Of a stretch of DNA of 64,000 nt, positions 46,483 to 57,174 are shown one piece after another. Each line of letters opens with the position of its first letter. Within the stretch, counting starts at the first letter, position 1. The notes under the pieces are model-generated. The model was given only the letters and a program-made list of their open reading frames with translations, was not told the origin of the DNA and made no database searches. The stretch comes from Sphaerosporella brunnea (lineage: Eukaryota > Ascomycota > Pezizomycetes > Pezizales > Pyronemataceae). The stretch is from contig VXIS01000152.1 of NCBI GenBank assembly GCA_008704415.1, forward strand, positions 1-64,000, given 5' to 3'. A program made the translations under genes and the position numbers.

Positions 46483-48725
46483 GGCGTTTTCGTTGTTTGG
46501 AGGTCGGATGGAGGATGTTTAGGATAGGCTAGATGTGTTGTGTTGGTTTGTTTGCTTGTTGACTTGGTGAATACTCTTGGACGAACCGGACCTCAGCCGT
46601 TATATATAACCTCCTTGAACGCACAAGTCGAAGAAGAATGAGTGCATCTATCAGCGCACCGTGGGCAGCTGGCCTTGGTAATCCACCATGTCGAGCGATG
46701 CATCGAACCAGGCAGCATCAATTTTCCTATGAGCACACCGTAGGGCTGAGATCGAGTGTAGAACTATGTCTGCACCCCGTCTGGTCCGGGCTATGGGCAG
46801 GCTCCGAGGGATTGGAGTTAGCAACACAAAACGCTTCTTGGGGTAAGCTTGGGATAGAAGTCCGTCCTACAACTTCTTCTCGAATCACTGCCGAGGGTCA
46901 TGCCGCTCCCACTGCCGGGAAATTGCTCAGGGGATTGCACCGGCTGGTTCCAGAAGACTGCCAATCCAGTGTTCATGATGCAATCTTGCACCGTCTCCGC
47001 ATAGGCGCTGAGGCAACAGGTTCGCGATCACACATGATGGGTAAACCAATAATGGCTCGAGCCTCTGGAGAAGCACACTTTGTCATACTCTTTTTGGATA
47101 TAGCATTATTCGACGCATGGTTCGTATGGGGCTAAGCTGCACACACAAGGCTAAGCCTGTCGCTAGTGCAACGTCAAAAGTGCTGTGCTTTTGGCCGCCA
47201 GGGAAGAATTACCGGATTCGGAGAGATCTACTACTTGTCGAGAGTTGAATCCAATATTGCAAGCGACTAGACGACTGGATATGACCGGATCAAACAGTTT
47301 ATTTGCATAACCGTGCGCTCAACCACCGGTAACATAACCGAGATGCCCGGCCACGCTGCAGCCCTACGACAGCCACAACGAATACAGAGACCAAGAACCG
47401 CCAATCCAAGCAAATGGAGCGCAATATTATGGTTGTGGCATTTCTGAGAAAGAAGTCGGTAAGCAAAGTGCGCAGGAACACAGCCACACACTGGTCGTCT
47501 CCCATCTCGAATCTGGAATAATGAGAGGAAAGCGCAGTGGTAGGTGCACATGTAGGATTACCGTTAAATTGTTGAAGCACATCAACGGTGACGCTGTAGT
47601 ACTATGGAATGTCAACTTCGCGGAACTTCGTTCTCTGCAAGCGGATGTGCTTTTCGGCTGGTAGATACCTTTTTATGTCATCTGTTTCTTGTGGGTAAGT
47701 CAAGTGGCACACTCTGATCATTTCCAGTGCTTCTAGCAGCGCCTGACTTCAAAGTGCGAACCGAGTTTCCTATCTGAGCCGTTGGATTCCCAGAACGTTA
47801 ACCCAGGCCCAAAAGCACACCAGACAACGTTAAACCCTAACCACAGCCCAACCTCAGTGTGCCAGCTCCGCATCTTTCATTCAGAGCCACAATTATCACC
47901 ACGGCGGCAACCACAAGCGGAACGATGCCAATCGAACCCTCATTATCGGTCGACTGATGATAGTTTTCGATTTACGGAACCCCGAGGCCGGCCTCATATG
48001 CATGGTCATGCCTAAGCTTCTAATACCGAAATACTGCGCACACCTCGCCGGTGCCGATCCCAACCAGTGCAACCGTACAGCAAGCCGATATACTACTGCT
48101 ATATACATACCTAGTTAGTTAACATTACCGCAAGGGTCAGTAAAAACTCAGCACTGGTTGAGTTTCCAACTATGTGAGGCAGTTAGCAGGCTCCAAACGA
48201 CGACGACGCTTGGGCGTAGCAGCTGCGGTCTAGACCGGCAGCTAACTGCCTTCAGTATCATGATCTTTACGGCATGCGCCGTTTCCTCATTTCTGCCTCT
48301 GTGCCAGGGACTTGTTATTTTTTCAGCCTTATGTTTGTAGTATGGTGCTGGCAGCTATAGACCTAGTTGTCGCACGGATATTTTCGTCGGAAAGTAAGCA
48401 GCGGACACGGTGTAGATGGTGGTCAAAGGGTACGAAGTGGTGGGGACCAAAGTTCAGAGCGAACGCTGGGGCCAGGTGGACTATGACTCCAATAATCAAT
48501 TTATTGCCCATCTGCGCCTGGCTCTCGCTGTGAGACCCGCCGGTGACTGGTATAGACCCGCGCTCTGCACTCCTTGTCTCCAAAGGTGGCGCCTTCCCTA
48601 TATGCCTGGATAATGCGCTGAGTTCGTCGCCAGTATAGTGCAGGCGGCCTCAAACCGACCCATCGGCAGGCTCCGCTTGGTGGAGACAGCGACAACTGTT
48701 TATAAACTGATTACCGCGTGAGAAC
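46483..48725. other. 2.2 kb gene-poor stretch
   Basis: An ATG-started + strand frame at 46638-47135 (165 codons) runs divergently from miniprotein C. It matches nothing recognised and has no clear codon or domain signal, so it is not called as a gene. Minus-strand 48510-48560 shares about 40 bp with + strand 50074-50115 (core TCTCACAGCG), probably parts of one dispersed repeat. Confidence 0.35.
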
Positions 48726-48741
48726 TCTGGGGAAACCTCCC

Positions 48742-49215
48742 CATACCTCTTCAAGACCGGGCGCCGCGCGGACGACAGATGCTGGCTCTGCGCCTCCAAG
48801 CCAAGCCAGACCAGAGACCATCTCTTCAAGACGTGCCGAAGATGGCGAAAAGAGCAAGCCACCCTGTGGAAGGCAGTGGCGGAAGCCACACATAAGGGGG
48901 AAGGGGGCCGAAAGAGGCGGAAGACGAATACGTCAGTGAAAGACCTGCTGGCGGACGGCCGCTGCACCGAGGCTATAATGGCCTTCCTGGGCAGCACGAA
49001 CGTAGGAATGTGGCCAAGTAAGGCCTGAAACTATCTCCTTTGTCTCTTATCACGAATCTCCTTAGTGCGCCTTACTATGGTTTTTTTTTTCCTTGCTTTG
49101 TTTTCCTCCGGAGGAGCGGGCCCCAGAGTAGGCCACGTGCCTAGGGGTGGCGATGATCCTGTACCTATGCCATGGCCGCAAGCGGCCGAATGCAATATGA
49201 TTAAAACAAACAAAA
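48742..49215 (+). mobile_element. 5'-truncated Tad-like LINE, copy 2 (474 bp)
   Basis: This is the last part of a non-LTR retrotransposon. A frame from 48743 to the TGA near 49022 reads YLFKTGRRADDRCWLC, QTRDHLFKTCRRWRKEQATL, SVKDLLADGRCTEAIMAFLG, STNVGMWPSKA. The CWLC...HLFKTC pattern is the CCHC-like knuckle that ends many fungal LINE ORF2 proteins. About 190 bp of 3' UTR follows, with hairpin GGCCGCAAGCGGCC (49173-49186) and the tail ATATGATTAAAACAAACAAA. Identical 16-bp duplications TCTGGGGAAACCTCCC flank it at 48726-48741 and 49216-49231. The reading frame is still open, so this copy is younger than copy 1. Confidence 0.9.
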
Positions 49216-49500
49216 TCTGGGGAAACCTCCCTCCCGTCCCCTAAATAAGATGCGCTCTGTAAGACTGAGGACCGGGCTTCCACCAGTCACGCAATCTCGT
49301 GATGTTATAAAAGACTTGCGACGATGGATTTGGAAAGCTTGGACCATGCAAAATCGCGACGGCGTCGCTATGGCCAGCTGTCAACCGCTATGGCCAGCTG
49401 CACCGCTTAGTCTTTTCGTCGTGGTGATTTCACCATTTTTTCCGCTGTTGGCTGCCCCCAAACTCTTGAAACTACACATAGCCGCAGCCAGCAACAGCAA

Positions 49501-50185
49501 TGACGAGACCGAGCAAAAGGACCATCATTTCACGACAAGCTACAGCTATTCACAAGCGCAGGCGTCTGGCTGAGGCTGAGGCTGAGGCTGAATCACAGCA
49601 AATTGCCGGGCCTGTGTTTCCGGATGAGGTGGAGAACGAAGGAGAGGCAAAAGAGGATGACGAGGCAGAAGAGGACGACGGTGACCAGGAGGCCATGCAT
49701 AAATCCCTACAGACCTACATCAACACGTTTCAAGTCCACAATGGTGCAGACTCCGACTCGGAGCCGGAAGCAGCATCATTGCCAAAACAACCTCCACAAA
49801 CTGGACAGCAAACATGGCCTCGGGTGTCAAGACCGAAAAGAATTGAGATTCTCAAAGCGGGTATGCAACCAAGATATTATGATTGTTTACATAGATGATC
49901 GCTGACGCTGTTTCAGCCCTTGAAAACATGAAGAAGCTGCTTTTATCCGCACAGAAGTGCCCCGCCGGCCAAGATTATACCCGCCATCTCCAGGTAAAGG
50001 CCTTTATCTGTGTGCAGCTGGCACATACTGGGCTCGGCGGCCGCTGCGCAAAAAGGTATAAGGAACGGGTTTATAAGAGTCACCGGCGCGTCTCACAGCG
50101 ACAGCCAGAGGCAGACTCGGTGGGGGGCAGCAGGAACGGGGGGCGGCCGCGGCCGCGGGGGAGGCATGACGACAGGTTTACATAA
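49501..50185 (+). pseudogene. N-terminal relic of a DDE transposase gene
   Basis: An ATG at 49501 opens MTRPSKRTIISRQATAIHKR, a basic start like those of fungal Tc1/mariner-type transposases. It is followed by an acidic disordered stretch and a stop at 49896-49898. A second frame, 49895-50185, continues with ALENMKKLLLSAQKCPAGQD and YTRHLQVKAFICVQL, the start of a DNA-binding-like region. Nothing of the catalytic domain follows on this strand. The start is similar to that of the opposed element at 50420-50720 (MGRPNKRKVQSRQAG), so the two are probably related copies. It is not a working gene. Confidence 0.5.
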
Positions 50186-50419
50186 AATTTGATTCCCTTT
50201 TTCTGTCCAGGGTCCCCACCACTTCGCGCGCTTGGACCACTTTCTGCGCCCTCCGCATGCTATTAAAGTCACGGAAACTCTCAGCGACGGGTCGGTTCAA
50301 AGCTGCCTGCACCATACTTGAAAATGAGTGATGACTTCACAGACTCCAGAGCTTCAGGTACCGCCTCCATAAGACCTGATGGCTGTTAGCTACTGTTGCA
50401 CCCCCTTACTGAGGAAGGG

Positions 50420-50720
50420 TTAAATACCGGGCAGAGTGTAGTTGCCGTGCTTCCGGACATAGTGCTTGCATGCGCCCCAGTAATATTCGATCCAGTTAAG
50501 TTCGCAGTGGAACTTAGGATAGAACATTACTAGGTGTCCCGCATCCTCGAGAATCTCCTCAATCCGACTGCGCTGACCTTTAAAGTCAGGCTGCGCCGAG
50601 AGATTCACCGCCGCCGCCGAGAGACTCGGCATCGCCGAGAAAACTGCGTTTCCGAGTCCGAGATGCGCTGATGGCGCCCGCTTGTCGTGATTGTACCTTT
50701 CTTTTGTTCGGCCTGCCCAT
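50420..50720 (-). pseudogene. internally deleted Tc1/mariner (IS630)-type transposase copy
   Basis: The minus strand begins with ATG 50720, MGRPNKRKVQSRQAGAISA, a typical basic N-terminus. After about 45 codons it passes in another frame into SAQPDFKGQRSRIEEILE and DAGHLVMFYPKFHCELNWIE, then YYWGACKHYVRKHGNYTL. The motif N-W-I-E-x3-G is the region of the last acidic catalytic residue in the IS630/Tc1 superfamily. The first two catalytic Asp blocks and all sequence between are missing. This is a deletion derivative fusing the two ends of the gene. No terminal inverted repeat was picked out. Confidence 0.72.
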
Positions 50721-51500
50721 TGTGTTCAAGTTGCTGCTGGTGGAGGGTCGTTGTACCAGTGGTATACGAAGTTGGGAGCAGCCGGCATTATGGATCAAAG
50801 CCATGACGAAAGAACCTCAGTGCTTGGACCGAGTTCACCCTCAAGATATTGGCAGGTGGTAGCGTTGGCAGCTGGCCATGGCTGCGGGGCCGTGCCGTTC
50901 AGCTGGTCCAAGCTTTTCACAATCCATAATTGCGACCCCATAACCAGAGTACAACAGTGTTAAACCGGTGGGGCTGCACCACGTAGAATTATAGAGCGCA
51001 TCTTGTTTGATCGAGAAACGTGGTGTCTACTCAGAGTTCGCACGCGGGGATAACTGCGTTCATTATGGTCGTCCATCTCCACCCATCTCCACCAACCGGG
51101 GAACGAGGTTTATAAATTATAAGTGCCTGCATTATACATCACATCGACGGGAAGAAATGCCAGTATGGCCAGTTTGGTCATGATCGTACTTGGGATGAAA
51201 GGAACGGTCGATAAGCTCTCTGCGCAGAACGGAGAGCTTCTGGCTCGGCTCATGAGGGTCGAGGCAAAAGCCACAGCGACACCGGTATGGCGACCGTCGC
51301 TTCCGCCGCCGCCGCCTACGCCACGATGGGTTGTGAATGCGGCCACCCAAACGCCGCCCCCGGCCCCGCCTAGAAACAACAAACCAAAACAGGCACCACC
51401 AATCCTACAAATGAAACAAGGCGATGGATAACAAAGGAGATAAAAGTTAATTTAACGAGTGAATACCCTACACACACACCCAGACCAAACCAGCCAACGA
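50721..51500. other. spacer before the DUF7728 gene
   Basis: No gene supported. A Pro-rich + strand frame at 51123-51431 overlaps the likely 3' region of the DUF7728 gene and has no recognisable domain. Confidence 0.4.
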
Positions 51501-52692
51501 CTACTGCTTCTCCACAACCTCCAAGTCCGAAACGGGGGCGTCAACGTAGGCGGGAGGACACTCGACGTGTTCCTCCTCCTGGAGCAGGCCCTTCTCGACC
51601 TCGCCGTCAGCCTCGGCAGCAGCAAGCGCCTCGCGCTCCTGGCGCTCGCGGCGGCGATGGCAGAAGAAGCTACGGCGGCGGCGGCCAGCCTTGCAGCATG
51701 GTCCGCGCTTGAGGCCGCGGAACTTGTACCAGAGCATCAGGAAGCCGTGACCAAGGACCAGACCAATCAGCGACACCGTCATACCCGCGGCGATACCGAC
51801 AAAGATGGGCAGGAGAACCTGGGCAGCGATGCGGTGGAAGACGCCGTGGTGGGGACGGTGAGGGTGGTGGTGGTGGTGATGCTTAGGAGGAACCGCATCA
51901 AGACCCTCGACCGGGTGGTTGTCGATCTTGCCGCCGTGGTGCTTACCGCCCTTGCGGCCCTTGCAGCCACCCTTCCTGCCCCACGGCTTGCGCATGTGGC
52001 GCAGACGGAACATCATCTTGCTGATCATGCACTTGATGTTGGCGCCGCAGGTCTCGTTTTTGGGGATGGGGCGGATGGGGCCGAAGCTGAGCTCGCCGGA
52101 CGGGGACTGCAAGATGATCATCTGCAGACCCTCGAGCTTGACGGGGGTGGCATCGACGGCGAAGATGCTGAGCTCGAAGGTGTACTCGCGAGCACCGCTC
52201 TCGGTGATGACATCGGTAGTGACCAAGCGGGAGTTGTCAAGAGTGACCTGCGGGAACTTCTCACGGTCGACCATGTAGACGATTGTCGAGACGTCGTGGG
52301 GCATTTGCGTAGCGACCAGGCGCTGGTCTCCCTTGAAAGATACCGGGAAAACCTGGTGGCCATTAAGGCTCATGTGCGAGTGGTCGCCCTCTGGAAGGTT
52401 GAAATCGAGAATCTAGGGTTAAACAACTGGGTTAGCGAGGCACGCCTTTCGTCACCCCACATTAGCGGCGGGAGCTTACAATGTCCGTAGCGACCCCTTC
52501 CTCCTTGTAGTGGCAGCCATCGCAGGGAATGCGAACGACGCGCGACATGCTCATTTCTGACAGCGCGAGGCCAGCGCCGATGTCGATAGGAACGATATCC
52601 TTGAGGTCGTTATCGCTGACCTGGGGTGGGACCAAGAAGGCCGAGCTCAGCGCCGCCGCCTGGGCGAGGAGCAGGAGCGGTGAGAAACGCAT
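51501..52692 (-). CDS. DUF7728-type single-pass membrane protein with signal peptide
   Basis: Function unknown. Exon 1 is 52480-52692 and exon 2 is 51501-52412, joined in phase (GTAAGC...CCTAG); 374 residues. The first 18 residues are a signal peptide (MRFSPLLLLAQAAALSSAF). The lumenal or extracellular part holds IPCDGCHYKEEG, a CxxC-type pair, and FGPIRPIPKNETCGANIKCM, with a potential N-glycosylation site (NETC). A very basic, Gly- and His-rich stretch (PPKHHHHHHPHRPHH) precedes one membrane span at about residues 258-288 (VLLPIFVGIAAGMTVSLIGL). The tail is Arg-rich and then acidic, with CPPAYVDAP near the end. This layout matches a family of fungal type I membrane proteins that I recall as DUF7728. 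Confidence 0.78.
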
Positions 52693-53705
52693 CCTGAGTT
52701 GCTGCTAAACTTTTATCGTAAAGAGATTCGGAAAATACGGGGTAAAAGGTTTTGGTGGAGTTAGGATGGCGAAAAAAGCTGGTTGTTGGTTGAAGGTAAG
52801 GAGAGTTGTTGGAGAGGAAGAGAAGAGGGGACGAGGCAGTGTTGAAGCTGACGACGCCAGCATATCGCCAAGCCGGAGCGGCAGTGAAGTCGCAGCTCTC
52901 GGAAATAAACATAGAAGCCGTTCCGGTTTAAAAGAGCGTGGAAATCCTGAAGAAGCGTGATAAGCCTTGAGCATGATATCGGTGGGCCATACAGTTCCGC
53001 TCGCCAGGGACCGCGCTGGTTGCTTTTTCAAGGCTGTCTCGGGCTTTTGTCTGAACCGCTTCAATGTTCACAGAAACCTCCAGATCTCCGCCCATTCGAC
53101 AGGCTACGACTCGAACGCATGTTGAAAAATCAGCTCTAACTGTTCTAGCTCTATCGTTTCATGAGCGCAGTCAAATTTAAGGGTGGAGCTCGCTGCTCCG
53201 CAAGTAAAAACAGCTGCCATCCGTTCAATCATCTACGCTTCATGCAAAGACTATGAGGGAAACAAGTAAAAAAAAAAGCAACCAATGAAAAACAAGCACG
53301 CATAAAAATCACAAACGTTAAGTACACCCCGTGACCACGGCCCACCCACTCACCCTGGCGGGAAAATTGCAAAAAATCAGACGTCGAACAAAACATAGCC
53401 CTCCGGTGCAAAATATCGCAACCAAGAATGAGGACAAAAATCAAGCCCGATCCAAATGCTCCAGCCAAACGAAACGTCCACATACGAAGGTATAGAACAG
53501 AGTAAGAATGGCCCAGGGAAAAGCGACAAAACAAAAAACAAAAAAGAACTCCGAGCCCCAGATCCGAACGCAGTTATCCAATCCAAACCCCAAGTCCAGG
53601 TCAATCCAAACACACCAACAAAATCAATAGAGATATCATATTCCCAGCGCAAACACAAAAAAAAGATCGCTAATACGCCGTGTGCCTTCCCGGCAAAATT
53701 AATTC
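52693..53705. other. spacer between DUF7728 and GCR1_C genes
   Basis: No gene supported. The DUF7728 promoter lies at 52693-53000; the rest is A-rich on the + strand and likely contains the 3' UTR of the GCR1_C gene. Confidence 0.4.
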
Positions 53706-55139
53706 TCACGCCCAACCTCCAATTCCCGTATGCTGTTGTTGCTGCTGTGCATGCACTTGCTGATGCTGCTGCTCTTGCTGTTGCTGCAACTGCCTCGGTC
53801 GTCCGCCTGGTGCGGCCCTCGACTCCCGCCTCCCGTCATGCCCATCATAATCGGTCCGGTCATCACCACCTCCTCCACCTGTAGCTTTCCTCTTCTCCAC
53901 GATCGTCTTGGAAAGCTTGTCCAAACTTCGGCCACCTCTCCACTCATCGACATCGCTTATCGCATCCCACTCGGTCCGCCCCTGATCTATAAGCTTCCTG
54001 ACCTCCTCGATAATAACCTTCCGCCTGGAATAAAACTTGCGCTCTGCCTGGGTGGATCGCCATTTCGGGCCGTATGTTGACTCCAAATATACCACAGACG
54101 GCTGGTCGGGCGCCAGTCCTTTGGTCCATTCCTGCCAGAGTTCATTCACGGTCTTGATACTGCGCGACAGTTTATATTCCTGGTGATCACCACGGGGCGA
54201 GACGGAGCTGCTGGTACTGCTGGGCGTGTTGCCACCCCCACCGGCAGTAACTGCAGCGTTCCCGTTGCTAGGCGCATACTGATTGACCGGTGGTGTTGCA
54301 TGGGCAGGAGGGGGAGAATAGGGTGGAGGATTGTTGGGAGCGGTGTTGGCCAGACCGCTGTAATTGGACGTGGGAATCCCATTGACAGCAGGCGCAGGAT
54401 CCGGGGGCACGTTTGACTTGCTTGGTTGTGCCGACGGCTGCTGTATTGTTCTATTCGACACGTGCGTGCCGCCGTGAGGGTTATGATTCGGGAAGGATAC
54501 AATGAACAGCATGCCGTCGACCATGAAGCCTGGAAGTGACATCCGGGGAATCGTGTCGCCGCGTGAATTGGTCAACCTGGGATCGCCAGTCTTCGAAAAG
54601 GTAGCTTGAATCATGTGTACGAATGACTATTGTCACGCCGCCATCTGTTAGCGACTGGGATTCAACCCGCAGATGAACGCAAAAACTCACTTCCCAGGTG
54701 TTGACCATCCCGAGGGGTAACGCGAATGTCTCGGTCCCTCCCTCCTCCCTCACCCTCACAGTCGCGGGCCCCTCCTCGATGGGCACGAAAGGCTTTACAT
54801 CGCCACTGCCAGGCGACGGTGTAGGCGCGTGTGACGCGGAAACCGAGCTTCGTCCGACCATGGCCGCAGGAGTGCCGTTCCCGACCAGATTCACAGACGT
54901 GTTGTGAAGACTCGCATGCGACGTTGAGGGACTCCTCATGTAGGCTTGATGTTGCTTCACCGTGTTTCCACCCGCACCACCGGTCGCCTTCTGTTGTCCT
55001 CCGGCACCCATATACCCATTCGCGGCGGAAAACTTGTGGGAGGCACCCCCGCCCCCGCCGTTGACTGCGTTAGCAACGCCATTCTTTAGCGCAGCGGACT
55101 GCTGCTGCTGTTGCTGCTGAGATTGTTGTTGTTGTTGTT

Positions 55140-55176
<37 letters not shown>

Positions 55177-55395
55177 CTGTTGTTGTTGTTGATGATGATG
55201 TTGCTGCTGAAGTAACGCGGCCCTAAGCTCGAGAGGGGCATTTGCGACGGCGACGCCGTTCGAACTGGCATTCTGCAATCGCGCTCGCTTTTGCGGTCGG
55301 GAACTAACGCTTTCTCCGGACGAGGTGGTCACGCAGAGAGTGGCCGACGATCCGTGCGGCGACGGGACCGCGGATGGAGGGAGATACGAGGACAT
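53706..55395 (-). CDS. GCR1_C-domain transcription factor with long polyglutamine tract
   Basis: GCR1_C is the Myb-like DNA-binding domain of yeast glycolytic activators. Exon 1 is 54691-55395 and exon 2 is 53706-54626, joined in phase (GTGAGT...AATAG), 541 residues from ATG 55395 (MSSYLPPSAV). An 18-codon in-frame upstream extension is Leu-rich and was not used. Residues 64-103 are almost all Gln with a few His and Ser. Gly/Ala/Ser-rich linkers follow. The domain lies at about residues 384-450: YKLSRSIKTVNELWQEWTKG, then PSVVYLESTYGPKWR and FYSRRKVIIEEVRKLI. The C-terminus repeats Gln runs. The target genes are not evident; filamentous-fungal GCR1_C proteins are not limited to glycolysis. 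Confidence 0.88.
55086..55205. repeat. CAG/CAA trinucleotide repeat (polyGln coding)
   Basis: On the minus strand, CAG and CAA codons run almost unbroken, encoding the Gln tract at residues 64-103 of the GCR1_C protein. A second AGC-rich block at about 55415-55455 lies upstream of the start, and a third with interruptions lies at 55610-55690. Confidence 0.85.
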
Positions 55396-57174
55396 GGTTG
55401 CGACACCGATACCGAGCAGCAGCGGCGGCAGCAGCAGCAGCAGCAGCAACAGCAGCGTTTGGCAAGACGGGGAACGGGGGACAAGAACGAGTCAAGTTCA
55501 AGTCCGGGACCAGCTCAGGCCAGCAGGACAAGACGACACTACAAGGGCAAGCACGCCGCTAGTCTAGGTGCCGCGGGAGCCGGGTTGACCAGACAAGGCC
55601 AGCAGCGGAGCAGAGCAGCGGAGCAGAGCAGCAGCAGCAACAGCAGCAACACACAGCGGCAGCGGCGGCGGCAGCAGTGGCAGCACAGCAACACCCAAGG
55701 GCGCAGGGCGGAGGATCCGACGGGGAGCGGGCGTTTTGCTGTGCTTTCGGGGGTGGCGGGCAGGGGGTGGGATTACGCTGTGCTGGGCAGTGGAGGGTGC
55801 CGGGGTTCTTGCTGGGGGGGGGGTGGGGGGGGTGGTTGTGCTGGTGGCGGTGGGGGTGGGCAGCGTGCTAAGCAGCGGATGTTTTTTTTTTGAGTCGGAG
55901 TCGTGTCGTCGCCGTCGGTGAGACGAGGGACTCGACGGCAGCATCTGACGGCGTGAAGCGTGACGGGGTCGAGTTGGTTTGGTGAGCTGCGTGTGGGCTG
56001 GGGTGCGACTGGCTGGCTGGCTGAGTTTGCCTGCGCGAGCCAGGGTGGCGCAGTGCAGCAGCAGACTTCTCCTTCTCCGCCCTTTCCCCTTCGAATTCGC
56101 ACGGGGACAGGCACACCCGCAATCGACACACACACAAGCATCCAGCACCACTTTGCGCTTTCAAACGTTCGTTTGAAGCGATGGGTAAAAGAAGTAGATA
56201 CCAGACAGACAGACAATAGACGCTCGGTCACGCGGTGGCGGTGGTGTGGGGCGGTTACGGCGGATCTGAGGCATTTATTGCGATGTCCGCTGGAAGAGTC
56301 ACACTGTCACATCTCCTGGGAGCTGGATGTGACTCTGGGGGCGGGCTCGCATCCCAAACCTGGGGAAGACGGTCTCGAACTCGAACTTGAAACCCCCCCG
56401 CCCCAACCATGATGTTTCGACAACGCTGGACCTACAGTACCTACAACTCCTTCACAGCCCATCACTCTGGATCATCACGCGTGCCCCTCCCTCGCCAAAC
56501 TGCACTTCGTGATCCCATTCGTTTCGTTGCATCTGATCCATCTGCGCCCGAGGCGAAAGTGCTTCTCAAAAAGTATCCTCAAATCGATCGCAACTGCGGA
56601 TGCACTCGTCGTCTGCTGGTGGTGCCATTGCCGCCAGCGGCAAACTCGCCGGTTCCGGGACGGGCGCGTTCCGGCTCGAGGACAGAATAGCACGCATATC
56701 TAGCCAGCCTGTGCACTCCATTCCTGCCATCAAATAGATGATAGGCGACAGCTTTGAGCTTAAAAAAAAAAAAAAAAAAAAAAAAAAACACGGGCATCCC
56801 AATTTCAAAAAGGACCAGACCAATTCTGAAAGAAAGAAAGGAAGAAAAAAAAAAAAAAAAAAGCAAAAAGCATGTTCCCTTGCCGTGTATGCATGGCAGA
56901 AAAGCCACATCAACAACCTGTTGATAAAAAATACAACCAAGCTAGGCAGACAGGACAGGAACCGTTGGATAAAAGAGAAATAACTCCATAAACAGTGCCA
57001 TCCCGGAGCATTTTCTACAGCCCAACCCATTGACGCCAAAAAAATACAGATCCAATAATTACCGATAAGCCGAGACCAATCGCCCCCAAAAAGAAAAGAA
57101 AAGAAAACAAGAATCAAAACCAGACCCATCGCTCCTGCATGGTGCATCTACAAGTACGCCAGAACTCCTCATGG
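55396..57174. other. upstream region of the GCR1_C gene and 3' end of the Pfa5 gene
   Basis: No gene supported. It holds AGC repeats (55410-55690), G-rich sequence (55815-55865), and A runs at 56762-56787 and 56847-56862. Frames here are low-complexity shadows. Confidence 0.45.

Noticed and set aside
46638..47135. 165-codon ATG-started + strand frame
   Set aside because: No similarity to any family I recognise and no supporting splice or motif evidence; left as unassigned.
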